Below are positions 11,133 to 22,062 of a stretch of 64,000 bases of DNA, one piece after another; the stretch's first letter is position 1, and the number at the start of each line of letters is the position of its first letter. Source of the stretch: Macrobrachium rosenbergii (Eukaryota > Arthropoda > Malacostraca > Decapoda > Palaemonidae); assembly GCF_040412425.1 (NCBI RefSeq), contig NC_089777.1, positions 37,196,037-37,260,036 of the forward strand. The letters are read 5' to 3'. The position numbers were made by a program, and so were the translations under genes. The notes below the pieces were generated by a model that saw nothing but the letters and a program-made list of their open reading frames with translations, searched no databases and was not told the origin of the DNA.

Positions 11133-11171
11133 TATGATAAAGTTTTATATATATACTTACCAAGTAATTAC
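11094..11171. repeat. D2/D3 junction, identical in layout to an ICR
   Basis: The sequence passes from TAATTACTTGGTAAG through AAAATGACATTTTTATGATA to CTTACCAAGTAATTA. This is the same arrangement as the D3 ICR read on the other strand. The left end of D2 and the right end of D3 therefore meet exactly end-to-end, without host bases or a target duplication. Confidence 0.8.
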
Positions 11172-11335
11172 ATAGTTACTGATTCCCAAACATACGGCAG
11201 CTTAAAAATTCAGAATTCACGCGGTGGCACTGTTATCGTTAGTATGTAGGTGACAAGGTCCCATCCACCATCTGGGACTCGAGGAAACAACCCAGCAGAG
11301 AGCTCAGTTTGTTTTATGCTCTAATGTCGATGCAA
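11150..11335 (-). repeat. Right ITR of D3
   Basis: Its complement aligns base by base with 17205-17385 with few differences. The inner edge is near CAGAGAGCTCAGTTTG. Confidence 0.8.
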
Positions 11336-11360
11336 GGGGAGGAGGGCGGGCTCTGATCAT

Positions 11361-11442
11361 GTAATTACTTGGTAAGTATATATATAACTTTATTTTATCA
11401 TACAAATGTCATTTTTATATAAGTAACTTACCAAGTAATTAC
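11361..11442. repeat. ICR palindrome of D3
   Basis: GTAATTACTTGGTAAG .. CTTACCAAGTAATTAC around ACAAATGTCATTTTT. The left half matches the end of the right ITR, the right half matches the end of the left ITR. Confidence 0.75.
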
Positions 11443-11934
11443 AGTACATAGCTGATTCCACATTTTTGGGAGGTGGGAAAGAGCATGGACATATTCTACT
11501 CCAAAGTATTAAGTTTAAGTAAGTAATGAATTTGAAATAGAAAGGTCACTAACATTGAATAAATGTTTGTTGTTTCCTTACCTGTTGAGAGAGCTGCTGC
11601 AGGTAGGTACTGCCTCTGGTTGGAGCTTCTCTCAACTTGTAGTGGACACGGCAGTATAGCCAAGGGTCGCACTACATTAGTGGGAACTTTGCAGCAGAGG
11701 AAGTACACTGTATACTGACAAAGTTTTAAAAGATGCCCTCGTTCTAGGCGAAGACCAGAATACAAAATGACAACACTATCACCTACACCACAGAATAAAA
11801 CCAAAACCCAACCATTATCTATAATAAAATACGAACTGGTGGGTACTCCAGGTACAATGTACCCCCAGGCTTCCCACTGACTCAAAACCTCAAGTCAAGG
11901 CGAGTGGAAAGCATTGGAACATACAGATTCCCTA

Positions 11935-13015
11935 TGTTTCCTCTCCCAGCACCATGCCAGCCACAGATATGGGTTCTAAAGTGCTACAATTTTCAAACAC
12001 AGTTTTTATGTCCATGAGGTAGTGTGAGGCGAATATGGACTTGCATCTCCAGAACGTCGACTGTAGGATTGAGGAAAGAGACAAGTTGTGTTTAAAAGCA
12101 AGGGAAGTTGCGACTGCCCTAATCTCGTGAGTCATTAAATAACCGTAAGTAATGGAAAGGCTTCTTCCTGGATCTGAGAGTAGGCTTCTAATATTAACTC
12201 TCTCAGAAAAAAGGATATGGAATTTTTGGAGAGCAGGTGAACTGGGTTTCTTACAGAGCACCAGAGGTTGCTCAAAGGTCCTCTAATCTTTTCCGTCCTC
12301 TGAAGATAGTACCTGAGGCACCTCACTGGACAGAGGAGTCCTTCTTCCTCAGGTCCTAAAATATCCATACGGTTCTTGATGACGAAGGATCTAGGCCAGG
12401 GGGTTTAGAAGGGTCCTCGTTCTTTGTGAGGAAACCAAGAGAAAGAGAGCAGACTGCGTCCTCTTGTGCAAAGCCTATTCTCTTGTCTATTGCCTGTAAC
12501 TCAGTAATAGATTTGGCAGTAGCGAGAGCCACTAAAAAGAGAGTCTTTTTCGTGAGATTCCTGAGGGAACCAGAAGGAAGAGATTCAAATTGAGGACCTG
12601 AGAACCATTTCAGTACAACATCTAAGTTCCAAGAGACATTGGAAGAACTTTCTTTCTTGGATGTATCAAAGGATTTGATCAAGTTGGTGATATCTTGATT
12701 AGAAGACAAGTCCATTCCTCTGTGCTAAAAACTGAGCTGAGGATCGGCCTATACCCTTTGATGGTAGAGGTCGTTTAGCTTCCTGACGGACTTTAGGAAT
12801 ACCAAAAAGTCGCCTATTTGGCTTACAGATGTCTCAGAAGAGACGTTATGGCGGCTGCACCTCCTTCTGAAGACTGACCATTTTGATTGGTAGAGCTTTG
12901 TAGAAGAAGCTCGTCTGCATCTCGCAACTGCCTCTGCAGCCTATCTTAAAAACCCTTTTGCTCTAACAAGGCGCTTGACAGCCTGAAGCCTGTCAGGGCC
13001 AGAGCGGATAACCCT
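11935..13015 (-). pseudogene. Tyrosine recombinase (D3), inactivated
   Basis: Pieces on the minus strand: N-terminal AKGF and RCRRAS region (about 12860-12970), middle part 12356-12715 (SWNLDVVLKWFSGPQFESLP; KTLFLVALATAKSITELQAI), then 12135-12368 (GPEEEGLLCPVRCLRYYLQR) and the C-terminal 11932-12261 (THEIRAVATSLAFKHN, QSTFWRCKSIFASHYL). The HxxR box and a candidate nucleophilic Tyr are kept. The first catalytic Arg is Ser (AKSITE). Frames change at least three times. Family knowledge: the enzyme joins the circular double-stranded DNA intermediate to the target. Confidence 0.8.
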
Positions 13016-13019
13016 TGGT

Positions 13020-13365
13020 GGAATCTGAGAAAGTGGGGTTGTCTGAGCAGAGACCGTTTTTGTGGAAGGAGTCTTGGGTAGTCTACCAGGAGTCGAATCA
13101 AGTCTGGAAACCATTCCTTGTTCAGCCAAGGGTCATGAAGGTGTTTTGATGCATCAACAGCTTGTTGATTACTTCCCTGATCATTCCAAAGGGAGGGAAG
13201 GAATACACATCTAAGTCTGTCCATTCCAAAAGCATGGCGTCTGTGCTCCATACTTGAGGATCTGAGACTGGAGAGCAAAAGAGGGGAAGACGGTGGTTTC
13301 TCGACGTTGCGAGAAGATCCACTGTGGGTTTGCCCACAGTTTCCAAAGGTTGTCACAGACTATCG
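13020..13365 (-). pseudogene. DAM-like methylase domain (D3)
   Basis: The minus strand reads VDLLATSRNHRLPLFCSPVS, DPQVWSTDAMLLEWTDLDVY, SFPPFGMIREVINKLL. This is the 'DLFA..N' plus 'DA...W...FPPF' segment of DIRS elements, which has been compared to phage N6-adenine methyltransferases (FPPF in place of NPPY/DPPY). It sits between RNase H and the recombinase as in other DIRS1-like elements. A frameshift near 13150 breaks its C-terminal part. Whether it ever methylates DNA is unknown. Confidence 0.65.
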
Positions 13366-13850
13366 GGTCTAAGGTCCATTCGGTTGGAAGGACCTGTTTG
13401 AGGCGGCTTAATTCGTCAGCAATCATGTTTATTCTCCCTTGAATGAACCGGGTGACAAGAGAGACTTGGTTCTCCTCCGCCCACAGAAGGAGATCCCTCG
13501 CCATCTCGTACAGAGAGAAGGAATGAGTGCTCCCGTTTGCGAATGTAAGCAAGAGCAGTGGTGTTGTCCACGTGTACTACAATCTTCTTGCCGTGGACCA
13601 GATCCGAGAAGGATTGAAGGCCCAGGTGAATTGCTCTGTTCCTTTACATTGATGTGAAAATTCTGTTGTACCGTAGTTCATGTTCCGGAGGCTTCCCAGC
13701 CGTCCAGAAGCGGCGCAAAATAGGTCTGGGCACTCTGGGAGAAGAGACTTCCCTTCCTGAAGTTGTTCTCCGCACGACCACCACCGGAGATCCTCTTTGA
13801 TTTCTGACGTAATCGGGAAGTCTGATTGGGTTTTTCCGTACCAATTTGCT
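13365..13850 (-). pseudogene. RNase H domain (D3)
   Basis: It follows RT on the minus strand. The C-terminal signature reads LLLWAEENQVSLVTRFIQGR then INMIADELSR (about 13390-13500), the usual end of DIRS RNase H with its last acidic residue. The upstream part (GKKIVVHVDNTTALAYI-like, about 13540-13600) is in a different frame. RNase H would remove the RNA strand during cDNA synthesis. Confidence 0.7.
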
Positions 13851-14708
13851 TTGAGGAAAAACTGAGGGGGTCTCATGCCTAGATTTATAAACTGCTTTAC
13901 TGAAGCGAGGGTCCCCAGAAGACTCATCCTCTGCACTGCCGACCAGGAAGGAAGAGCAAAGAAATGACTGACAGTTTGAAGGCAGTTTTCGACTCTTTTG
14001 GGCAACAGAAAAGCCTGAAAAGTCAAAGAGTTCAGTATCATCCCTAAATAGGGAATCCCCTGAGTCAGTGTCAGAGGGGATTTCTTTTTGTTTATGAGAA
14101 TGCCTAACTCCTGTGTCAGGCGAAGAGTTCTTCTTAAGTCCTCCGTGCACTTTTCCTCCTCCGACGAGCACAGAAGCCAATCGTCTAGATATAAGTTGAT
14201 GCTGATTCCCAGAAGGTGAAGCCAATTCCCCAGAGGAGCAAGGGTTCTTGTGAAAACTTGAGGAGCCATTGATGAGCCGAAGGATAGGGCCTGGAACTGT
14301 AGTATCCTGTCCTGAAAAACGAAGAGTAGAAATTTTTGTGAGTCTGGATGAACAGAGACATGGAAATACGCATCCTGCATATCCAGGGTGACCATCCAGT
14401 CACCCTGTTGTACTGAGGACATGGCTGAGTGAATGGTCTCCATATGAAACTTCATCTTCAGTACGAACGCATTCAAGGCAATGACATCCAGAATAGGTCT
14501 CCAGCCACCTGAGGCCTTCGGAACCAAGAAAAGGAGAGTGGGGATCTAGCACTTCTTCCACTGCTGCTTTGGAAAGAAGAGATTCGACTTCTTGAGAGAG
14601 GGCCAAAGCGATTGGAGATGTAACTAAAGGAGGAGTCTTTGCGAAAGGAATGGAGTAGCCCTCCTTGAGAACCTTGATCGCCCAGGGTCTGCTCCTCTGC
14701 TCTCCCAT
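13577..14708 (-). pseudogene. Reverse transcriptase (D3), long open segment
   Basis: 316 codons are open at 13577-14527. Blocks in order: MVPKASGGWRPILDVIALNA, MVTLDMQDAYFHVSVHPDSQ (catalytic Asp), FQALSFGSSMAPQVFTRTLA, SINLYLDDWLLCSSEE (YLDD), GIPYLGMILNSLTFQAFLLP (primer grip region), then the connection (MSLLGTLASVKQFINLGMRP). The start lies further up at 14400-14708 in another frame (IKVLKEGYSIPFAKTPP). RT active-site residues are intact. The frameshift separating the N-terminal piece makes the copy defective unless corrected by ribosomal shifting. Confidence 0.85.
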
Positions 14709-14762
14709 TCTTTCTAATAAAGTAGAAGTCTGGCTCCTACCTGGGTGTGAAGGACTAACTTC

Positions 14763-17030
14763 TCACTTCTTGGGGTTCGATTTGAAGGAAGACCTCCTAA
14801 TGGACTTCACAGGAGGTTGCATGTTCGATCTAGGTTGAGGCTGGGTCTTAGCTTTCCCTCCATGAAAGGGTTGAGACTTAAGAGGGGAGAATGATCTTGA
14901 TTTGGAAGGCACAGGCTCCTTCAGACGTATAGTGGACTGCACCAACAAGTTAGTGGTGGACATACTCTGCAAGTCCGAAAGAATCTCCTTCACTTTGTTT
15001 TGAGGAAAGAGGTGAGACTTGTCTAAAGGAGCGATAAGTAGAGCTGACTTCTGAGTCAGCAAGACTCCTTTTAAGGTGAACAAACACCAGAGTGCCCTCT
15101 TCTTAATGACACCCATAGAAAATAGGTGAGTGAGTTCTAAAGAGCCATCTCTAATTGCTCTGTCTGAGCATGAAAGAACTCCTAGCCAATCGGAGGCAAA
15201 ATCTTCAGCTAGATCAGGACAGTCTTCAATCTTCCTTGCTAGCACCTGATGGCCCAATCGGGGAACCTAAATATCTCAAACACCTTACATATATTCTTGA
15301 TAAGGTGATCCAGTTCAGCTGAGGAAAACATTATCTTGGCCGACACAAAGGCTGTTCTACGAGTTGAAGCCACCCAACCAGAGAAGTCCCCTTGGGAGGA
15401 GGCAGGAACTCCCAAGGAAGGAGCTTCCCCAGTGGCATAGTAAGAGTACCTCATCTTCAACAATTTGCTGGGCAGAAAAGCAAATGTCGCTTTGCCCTGT
15501 TCTCTCTTAGCGGCCAGCCAGACATGAACTTCTTTGAGATCCTTCTTCGAGGAGGAGGAAAGAACTAGCTTGGGTAACCTGGTACCTTCCGACGAATGCT
15601 TTTTCATGAGAAAGGTAGAAGCTGGCAAAGTAGGCGAAGCGGGTACGAAGAAATCAGGGAAATTATCCAGGAGGAAACGCGGAAGAGACGAGTAAGCAGA
15701 AGAGGGAACCGTATCCTGAACAATCTCTTCCTCCTCCAAAGAGATAGGAGACAATGATTTATCCTTGGACTCTGGAGCAAAGAGGATTTCTTCAAAAAAC
15801 CCATAAGCTCAGTCAGCTGGTACTTGAGCGGGGCTAAAGACTCTTCCTGGACTGATGAGGAAGACAGAATAACAGAAGGTGCATGGGCCCCGGAAGCAGA
15901 AGCTGGGGGAGTTTTGCTGTTGGCGTCGAAAGTTCAGGAGTTGGCGCCAGGCGCTCTAGAGCGGAAATATGGCGCGAGACGGTGGGCACCAGGCGCTCAA
16001 CAGCGGTATTCTAGCGCAAGATGGCAGGCGCTCATCAGTGGAAGTTTGGCGCGAGTCGGTGGGCGCTTGGCGCTCAGAAGTCAGGCGCTTAGAACGCTTA
16101 TAGTGCTCGGGGTTGTCTCTGAAGAAATGACGACGATGAGCAGGAGAATCAGGATGCCTTGAAACCTGCAGGAAGGTTGTGGGCTAGTCTCCCTGTACCT
16201 CTTGACAGCCAGGGGAGAAGAGTCGCCAATATCCACGTCTCTTGAGCGAGCATGAAGAAACAGAGTAACGAAATGGGAGCTTCTTGTGTGGACTGGAAGA
16301 TTCCGAATCTGAAGAGAGTTGATGAACAAGAACGCCTTTCCAATGGCGTTTAGTTGAAGCCTGGGAGCACACAACAGGCTCAACAGAGCAAACCCCGCCA
16401 GCCTCCCTTGGACTTCTGGTACGTCTTCTACCTGGTGTGGGGAAGCGGGACAGTGACCTTCGTCTAGGAACACTGGTGGGATGGACAGCCACCTCCTCAA
16501 TATACACAGCACTCTCACTTCTCAATGCCCTGTCAATACTCACATTTTTTTCCATTAGAGATCTAATAGCTGATCCCGTTTCCATAATAGTACTAGATAA
16601 TACACTAAATTTCTGATCGAACCTAGATTCGAGGCTGGCAATGGCACTAAGAGTGGAATCATGGAAACCTGGAACAGGAGTAGATGGTAAAGTAGGAGGA
16701 CTTAGGATAGGAGAAGGAGGAATTGGAGGAGTGGTAGTTCTGTCATCCCCTACATTTGCCAAAGGAATGGAATCTACATTGGCCCTACTTTCAGCCCTAA
16801 TGGCTGCTTCCCTCTTCTTTTCTCTAATTTCTCTAGATGAGATTTCAAGGTTTCAAAGTTTCCTATTTCTTATCCTCCCAATCCTGACACTCTATGCAAG
16901 TATTATCTTTACTACATTCTTGCCCCATATATTTAGTGCACTTTGTATGAGAATCCTAAGAAAGCCTAGCTAGCCGAGTTCCACAACCCTCAGAACAAAA
17001 GCGAATACTAGATGAACTGGACTCTGACAT
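14763..17030 (-). pseudogene. DIRS gag (D3)
   Basis: It starts with MSESSSSSIRFCSEGCGTRL at 17030 and soon hits a stop (about 16965). It continues with the Cys pattern GQEC..NTCIEC near 16850-16930. The middle segment (16184-16762) carries Pro/Ser-rich sequence with an SRFPTPGRRRTRSP basic patch. A region of repeated GGCGC words (15930-16080) follows. The C-terminal block (15239-15754, 14763-15257) has STRRTAFVSAKIMFSSAELD and LSCSDRAIRDGSLELTHL. At least four frame changes occur. Confidence 0.75.
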
Positions 17031-17204
17031 CGTTAACTAAATGATACCTACAGTTAACTCAAACAACAATTCGGCAATGGTAGCAATCTACAAGGCAACA
17101 AATTCTGAAGCCACAAAGCAACAAATTCTGAACACTTCACCAAATTCGTGCAAAGAAAAGCCAAAAAGCGTCAGCAGCTGCATGAAAACTTCCGATGTTA
17201 ACCG

Positions 17205-17385
17205 GCAGAACACGACTTGAGCTCTCCGCTGGGTTGTTTCCTCGAGTCCCGGATGGTGGGCGGGACCTTGTCACCTACACACTAACAATAACAGTGCCAC
17301 AGGCGAATTTTGAATTTTTAAGCTGCCGTCAGTTAGGGAACCAATAGCTGCGTAATTACTTGGTAAGTTACTTATATAAAACCAT
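17205..17385 (-). repeat. Left ITR of D3
   Basis: Pairs with 11150-11335. Its outer end reads TAATTACTTGGTAAGTTACT. Confidence 0.8.
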
Positions 17386-17435
17386 CAATTATTAATAACC
17401 TACTTATATGAAACCATCAATTATGAATAACCTTA
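17370..17435. repeat. 33-bp tandem duplication at the outer end of D3
   Basis: ACTTATATAAAACCATCAAT and its continuation TATTAATAACCT are repeated at once with two substitutions (ACTTATATGAAACCATCAAT). The first copy starts inside the element terminus. Confidence 0.85.
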
Positions 17436-18464
17436 ACTGCTACTGAAGTGAAGAGCTCAGCAGAAACAGATCCCTTAAAAGAACTGATCAATGGATTTGA
17501 GATAATTGGGGATAAAGGTCAGGAACCAAGTGCCCTAAATATTCTCATAAGATACTGTCAGCAGTTGGATATCCCACATACATAACTAGAGATACAATAA
17601 CAGTTTGACCAGGATGTAGATGCATAGTCCTGAACTGTGTCAAGTGGATGACGATGCACAGAGGACCTGCCCTAAGTGTGTGTGATATTGGCAAAACAGA
17701 TGTAAAATCTGCTGATGAGTCTGCTGAAGTGAAAAAGCCAGTAAGAATACAGTCTTCAATGCAAGATGCTGAAGTCAGGCTTTGTGCAGCAGTCGGTCTC
17801 TGGACAGGTTGTAAAGGATCAAGGAGAGGTCCCACTCACAAAAGTTGGATTGTTCTGTGACGGAAACTACTCCTAAAGCTTCAAATGCCTCCTGAAGTCG
17901 CTGGAGTCTGTGACTTCAATCCCTTGAAGCTCTAAAACCTGTGAGAGGGCTGCCCTAAACCCATTATTTAAGGGGGCTGGAAGTTTCTTCTGTAGAAATA
18001 AAGAAAAATCTGCTGAGGGTCTTTAAGCTTGTTGCTGTACCTGTTGCTTGGGGATGGGGCTGAACATAACTGATCACAAACCTGTCTACAATAAATATGT
18101 GAGAAATCCACCTAGATCTGAAAGTTGCATCCTTCAAGGCACTACAACTCCCAGACTTATGAGTACTGCAAACTAAGTGAACACTGTTTACTATATGCAT
18201 AAAGTATGTCATATTCCTGGGGAAAAGGCTGCTGCTAGTTTGAAACATCATTGTGGACTGGCAGATGACTCTGCCTCACTTAAAGTTGAGGTATTTCCAA
18301 GATTAATGAAGAATGGGTACTCAAAATTACTCATTCTTCAGTTTTCACAAAGGTAAGGAGTCCCCTCTCTCTCTGACAGGTCCTCAAGCCATGCCCATCC
18401 AAAATGCTTTAAAAATGGGTTTGTAGCACAAACTCAATAGGGAAGAGAGGCTGAACATCAGTCT
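17436..18464. other. Unassigned sequence between D3 and D4
   Basis: It replaces the RT-to-recombinase part expected for D4. Short ORFs on both strands (for example 17545-17835 minus, 17648-17860 plus) show no recognisable domain. It may be host intron or an older decayed element. Confidence 0.4.
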
Positions 18465-18830
18465 CTAACCCTGGTTGTGTTCCTTAACAGAGAACTTGAC
18501 CACTATACCGGGAACTGGTGTTTTACAACTTCCAATGACTCTCTTCTCTGGATGGGAGGAAACTTCCTCCAAAAGGGCCATATGCCTCTCGGAGCCTATC
18601 AAGTACGCTGTCAATGTGACGGGAGAGGTGACTAATGGCGGGCTCTCCAGGAACAGGATGACATAACCCTCCTTCAGAACTTTGATGATCCAAGGCTCAG
18701 CTTCTCTTACCAGCCACTTCTCCCAAAACTCTGGAAGTCTGGCTTCTGCGGGTACATAAAGGACCTCCTCCTCATTTTTTAGGTACTGTACTGTCTTGGA
18801 AGAGATCTTCTTAATAGACCTGGCCATAAC
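18465..18830 (-). pseudogene. Gag/RT junction fragment (D4)
   Basis: The minus frame reads MARSIKKISSKTVQYLKNEE, then EPWIIKVLKEGYVILFLESP and PLVTSPVTL. The KVLKEGY and PPLVTSP motifs match the stretch just before RT in D3 (14600-14700). Reading ends before the first RT catalytic block. Confidence 0.65.
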
Positions 18831-20965
18831 TTGGACATTTGTACAGGTCCTGAATGGGGCTCAAGTCTACTTCCCCAAAAGGGCTGTTGCTGGAGGGGTG
18901 AAGAAGTCCTAGTCTGACAGGCGGCCGAATCCTTGGAATGCTAAGACGACTGGGCCAACAAGTATTGCGAAGATTTCTTCTGTAAATCTGATGCAATTGC
19001 CTTCACTGTGTCCTGAGGGAAGAGATGATGCTGGTCTAGAAGCGAGAACAACAGGGCTGACTTTGAATCTGGGTCACTCCCTTGGAAGTAAAGGAGCACC
19101 AGAGCTCTCTTTTCTTCAGTAATCCAAAGGTAAATAGAGAGGAAAGCTCTAGAGAGCCATCTCTAATGGCTATGTCAGCACAGGACAGAAATCCGAGCCA
19201 GTCCGAGGGGATATCTCCCACTAGATCCTGGTGGTCCTTGATTTTCTTGGCCAGTAAGCCCACTGTCCAATCCAGGAAACTAAGGCCTTCGAAGACCTTA
19301 AAAATGCTTTTACCTAGATGATCTAGTTCTGCTTAAGGAAACATTATCTTCACCAACAAGATTGCAGAATGGCGAGGAGAGTCGATTCAATGAGAGAAGT
19401 CCCCTTGGGTGGAGGCAGCAACTTCCAAAGGAGGAGCTTCACCAGTCACGTAAGATTAAGTGAAATGGAGGACTTTTTAGACGATGCAGAGAGTCCCATC
19501 TTGGGAAGTCTTGTCCTGTCGTCCGGTTGATTCCTCATTAAAAAGGTGGAAGCAGGCAAGGATGGGGCAGCTAGGGCAAAAAATGTGGGAAAATTTGCCA
19601 AAAAGTACCACAGTAAAGCAGCATAAGCCAAAGAAGGCGCAGGTTCTTGGTCGACCTCTTCCTCTTCTGAGGAGACCGGGGACAGAAAATCATCCTGAGA
19701 AGTCTTGGGAGCGAAGGGAGCTTTCTTTAACAACTCCGTGATTTGGGCTAACAGCTGCTCAATAAGAGCCAGAGTCGGCTCATCATGGTCCAAAGGCGAA
19801 GGAGATGACGCTGTAGGCCTAACTGGAGGAGGCAAAGGAGACAGCAGTCTCTGAGCTGACGGTTTTCAGGAGCTAGCGCCAGACGTTTGAAAGTGGACAT
19901 CGGGAGATTGTGAGCTGTCACTGGGCGCTTGGGAGCCTGGTGAGGGCGCTCAGCCATTGAGCGCTCAGGTGAGAAGGACTCCAGACTGTTCCACGTACAC
20001 ACAATGGATGCTGATGGATAGGAGCAGGGACAGAAGGGTCCACAGTGTAATTACAAGAAGGCTAGGGACTGGTAATAAACTTCTTATACTGCTTAATAGG
20101 TAGCGGATCTGGATGGCGATTAACATCCTCAGAAAGCCCTAAGTGGCCCGGAAGAGTCTAGGTACCATTTGTGGCACCTCCTGTCCATGCCATAGTCATC
20201 GGAAGAGCTTGAGGATAACTGATCAACCTCCAAAGATGCACCTTTCCAATGGCTGTCTGCCGACACCTGGGACTGTCCAACAGGAGCAGCTGAGGGGGCG
20301 ACTACCTGTGGCCAAACCCCACCGGCTTCCCTCAGACTGTCGGTACGTCTTTTCCCAGGTTCAGGGGCACAGGACAGGGACCTTGGTCTAGGAGAACCGG
20401 CGGGACGGATAGCCACCTCTTCCACTGGCCTGCACTCTCACTCATCACTTTATCCGAGAATACTTTATCCATTATCACTTTCAGTGACACTCCTAGCTCT
20501 GCCATTGTATATACTTACTACAAGGTTAATTTTCTTATCGAACCTGGATTCAAGATTGGCAATGGCACTAGGTCAGAAGCATGGGAGCCAAGCATGGGAG
20601 TAGGAAGTTGGATAGTAGGAGGGCAAGAAACAGGAGAAACAGTAGGAATGGGAGTAGAGGGAGAGAAATAGGCCTAACTTCTAAACTAGGTTGAGGCATA
20701 GCTTCTATACTATGAGAACATCTCTTGGGTCTAGAAGCCACTTTCCTCTTCCCATCTCTCTCTAGTTTGTCTAAGTGAGACCTTAGAATTTTCCGCTGTT
20801 TAACCCATGAGGAAGATTCATTACAGATTTTCTCAATTCTACACTCTTGCCCCGTAGATTTACTACAGATTGAAAGTACCAAAAGCTTGTTAAAATAACA
20901 AGATTTTATGAGCCTAGTCTTACAGCCTTTGCTGCACCGAATACTCGAACGGCTAGAATCTGACA
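18830..20965 (-). pseudogene. DIRS gag (D4), with the best preserved N-terminus
   Basis: It starts at 20965 with MSDSSRSSIRCSKGCKTRLI and stays open for 132 codons. It includes the Cys-rich run (CSKGCK, CSKSTGQEC, IEKICNESSSW) and the basic linker ILRSHLDKLERDGKRK. Middle and C-terminal segments follow in other frames (EEEEVDQEPAPSLAYAALLW at 19446-19835; AIRDGSLELSSLFTFGLLKK at 19036-19263). The Cys-rich head may bind nucleic acid; that is inference. Confidence 0.75.
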
Positions 20966-21109
20966 TAATTCAGAAAAAACTATCAATAGCTTGCTGTGCA
21001 ACCAAAACAAAGCACAGTAATTGTACTTCAACATGCAAAAAGATAATTAAAAAACAATCAAAAAGCTGCTGCACATGGCGCCGATGTGTGTACCAGAGCC
21101 GGCAGAAAC

Positions 21110-21275
21110 AAACTGAGCTTACCTACCATGTTGTTTCCCATGTTCCCTGATAGTGGGTGGGGCCTGTCATCTACACAAAAACAGAAGCAGCACTAACTTG
21201 AATTTAAAAAAAAATTGATGCGCTAATTAGAAACGTTAGCTTTATAATTACTTGGTAAGTTGCTTATATGAAATT
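21110..21275 (-). repeat. Left ITR of D4
   Basis: Matches the D2 and D5 ITR (GAGCTTACCTACCATG, TCATCTACACAAAAACAGAA, TAATTACTTGGTAAGTTG). The terminus then passes into a different repeat at about 21280. Confidence 0.75.
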
Positions 21276-21361
21276 TAGTTTTCTGTAAAAGAAAACTACT
21301 GCGATGGCTTTGTCTGTCCTTTAGGCATTTTTTCTGTCTGCCCTCCCATCTTAAAATCTAG

Positions 21362-21452
21362 TGAGGCTAGAGGGCTGCAAATTGTTACGTTGATCATCCA
21401 CCCTCCAATCATCAAGCATACTAAATTGCAACCCTCTAGCCTCAGTAGTTAT
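21362..21452. repeat. Foldback repeat with 36-bp arms
   Basis: TGAGGCTAGAGGGCTGCAAA and the bases after it are followed, across a loop of about 10 bases (CCACCCTCCA), by the complementary arm ending TTGCAACCCTCTAGCCTCA. The arms match with a few mismatches. It lies next to the truncated end of D4, inside the host intron. It could be a MITE remnant or a structured transcript segment. Confidence 0.75.
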
Positions 21453-22062
21453 TATTTTATTTAAGGTTTAGTTTAGCCGTGGATTGTTCGTCTGGCAGCA
21501 CTTCCCGGAGGTTTGCGACGCACCTTAACCTGACTGTATCTGGGGAGCAACTTAGCTGCTGGCTGGTCACAGGATAGTTTTATAAAGCATTATAAACTTT
21601 ATCGCATTTTTTACTTGTTTGTTTTGTTTTGTACATTTCCTACTCAATGTCCATGACTTTCTAGGCAACAAAAAGCAGCATAGACATTCAGATCACTCAC
21701 GCAACACATAACTGAAAGAAGTTGCATTCCAACTACTCTTTCTACTAATAACTTGCAAAAATAAATCATAGCATTTTTGAACACCCAGCTATATCAAGTT
21801 ATTATGGCCTAGAAAATAAGTGTATGTTTAACCTTCAGCATAATCTAGATTATCAATCCAAATAAAATAATGAAACGTTCTTCCTCAGTTTCCTTAAAAT
21901 ATCATACCATTATATAATTTAATAATAACTCTCAAAAAGCTATATGCTACAATAATCACATGCAAATATGATTACTGATAATCATTATCTCTTCAATCCA
22001 TAATCCAGGATTAAGGCCACATACAAAATATGAAAATCCTAAACAGATAAATGGCAACTTAC
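21453..22062. other. AT-rich intron sequence, nothing recognised
   Basis: It lies downstream (minus strand) of the long exon's donor. No ORF, terminal repeat or tandem repeat was seen. Confidence 0.5.

Larger units (their letters stand above)
11132..17385 (-). mobile_element. DIRS1-like retrotransposon D3, most complete copy
   Basis: About 6.25 kb, with ITRs at 11150-11335 and 17205-17385 that pair with each other. Their shared inner sequence includes GGTTGTTTCCTCGAGTCCC and TCACCTACA. Order on the minus strand is left ITR, gag, RT, RNase H, DAM-like methylase, tyrosine recombinase, ICR, right ITR, which is the layout of DIRS1-like elements. It lies in the same orientation as D2 and as the host gene whose intron it occupies. 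Several frameshifts and a mutated recombinase Arg make it non-autonomous. Confidence 0.85.
18465..21275 (-). mobile_element. DIRS1-like retrotransposon D4, 3' truncated
   Basis: A minus-strand copy retaining the left ITR (21110-21275), gag and the first part of the RT linker. It stops at about 18465-18540 just after the segment LLEEVSSHPEKR; no YLDD, recombinase, ICR or right ITR follows. Same orientation as D1-D3. Confidence 0.75.

Noticed and set aside
17545..17860. ORFs of 70-96 codons between D3 and D4
   Set aside because: Overlapping on both strands with no recognisable motif; not supported as genes.
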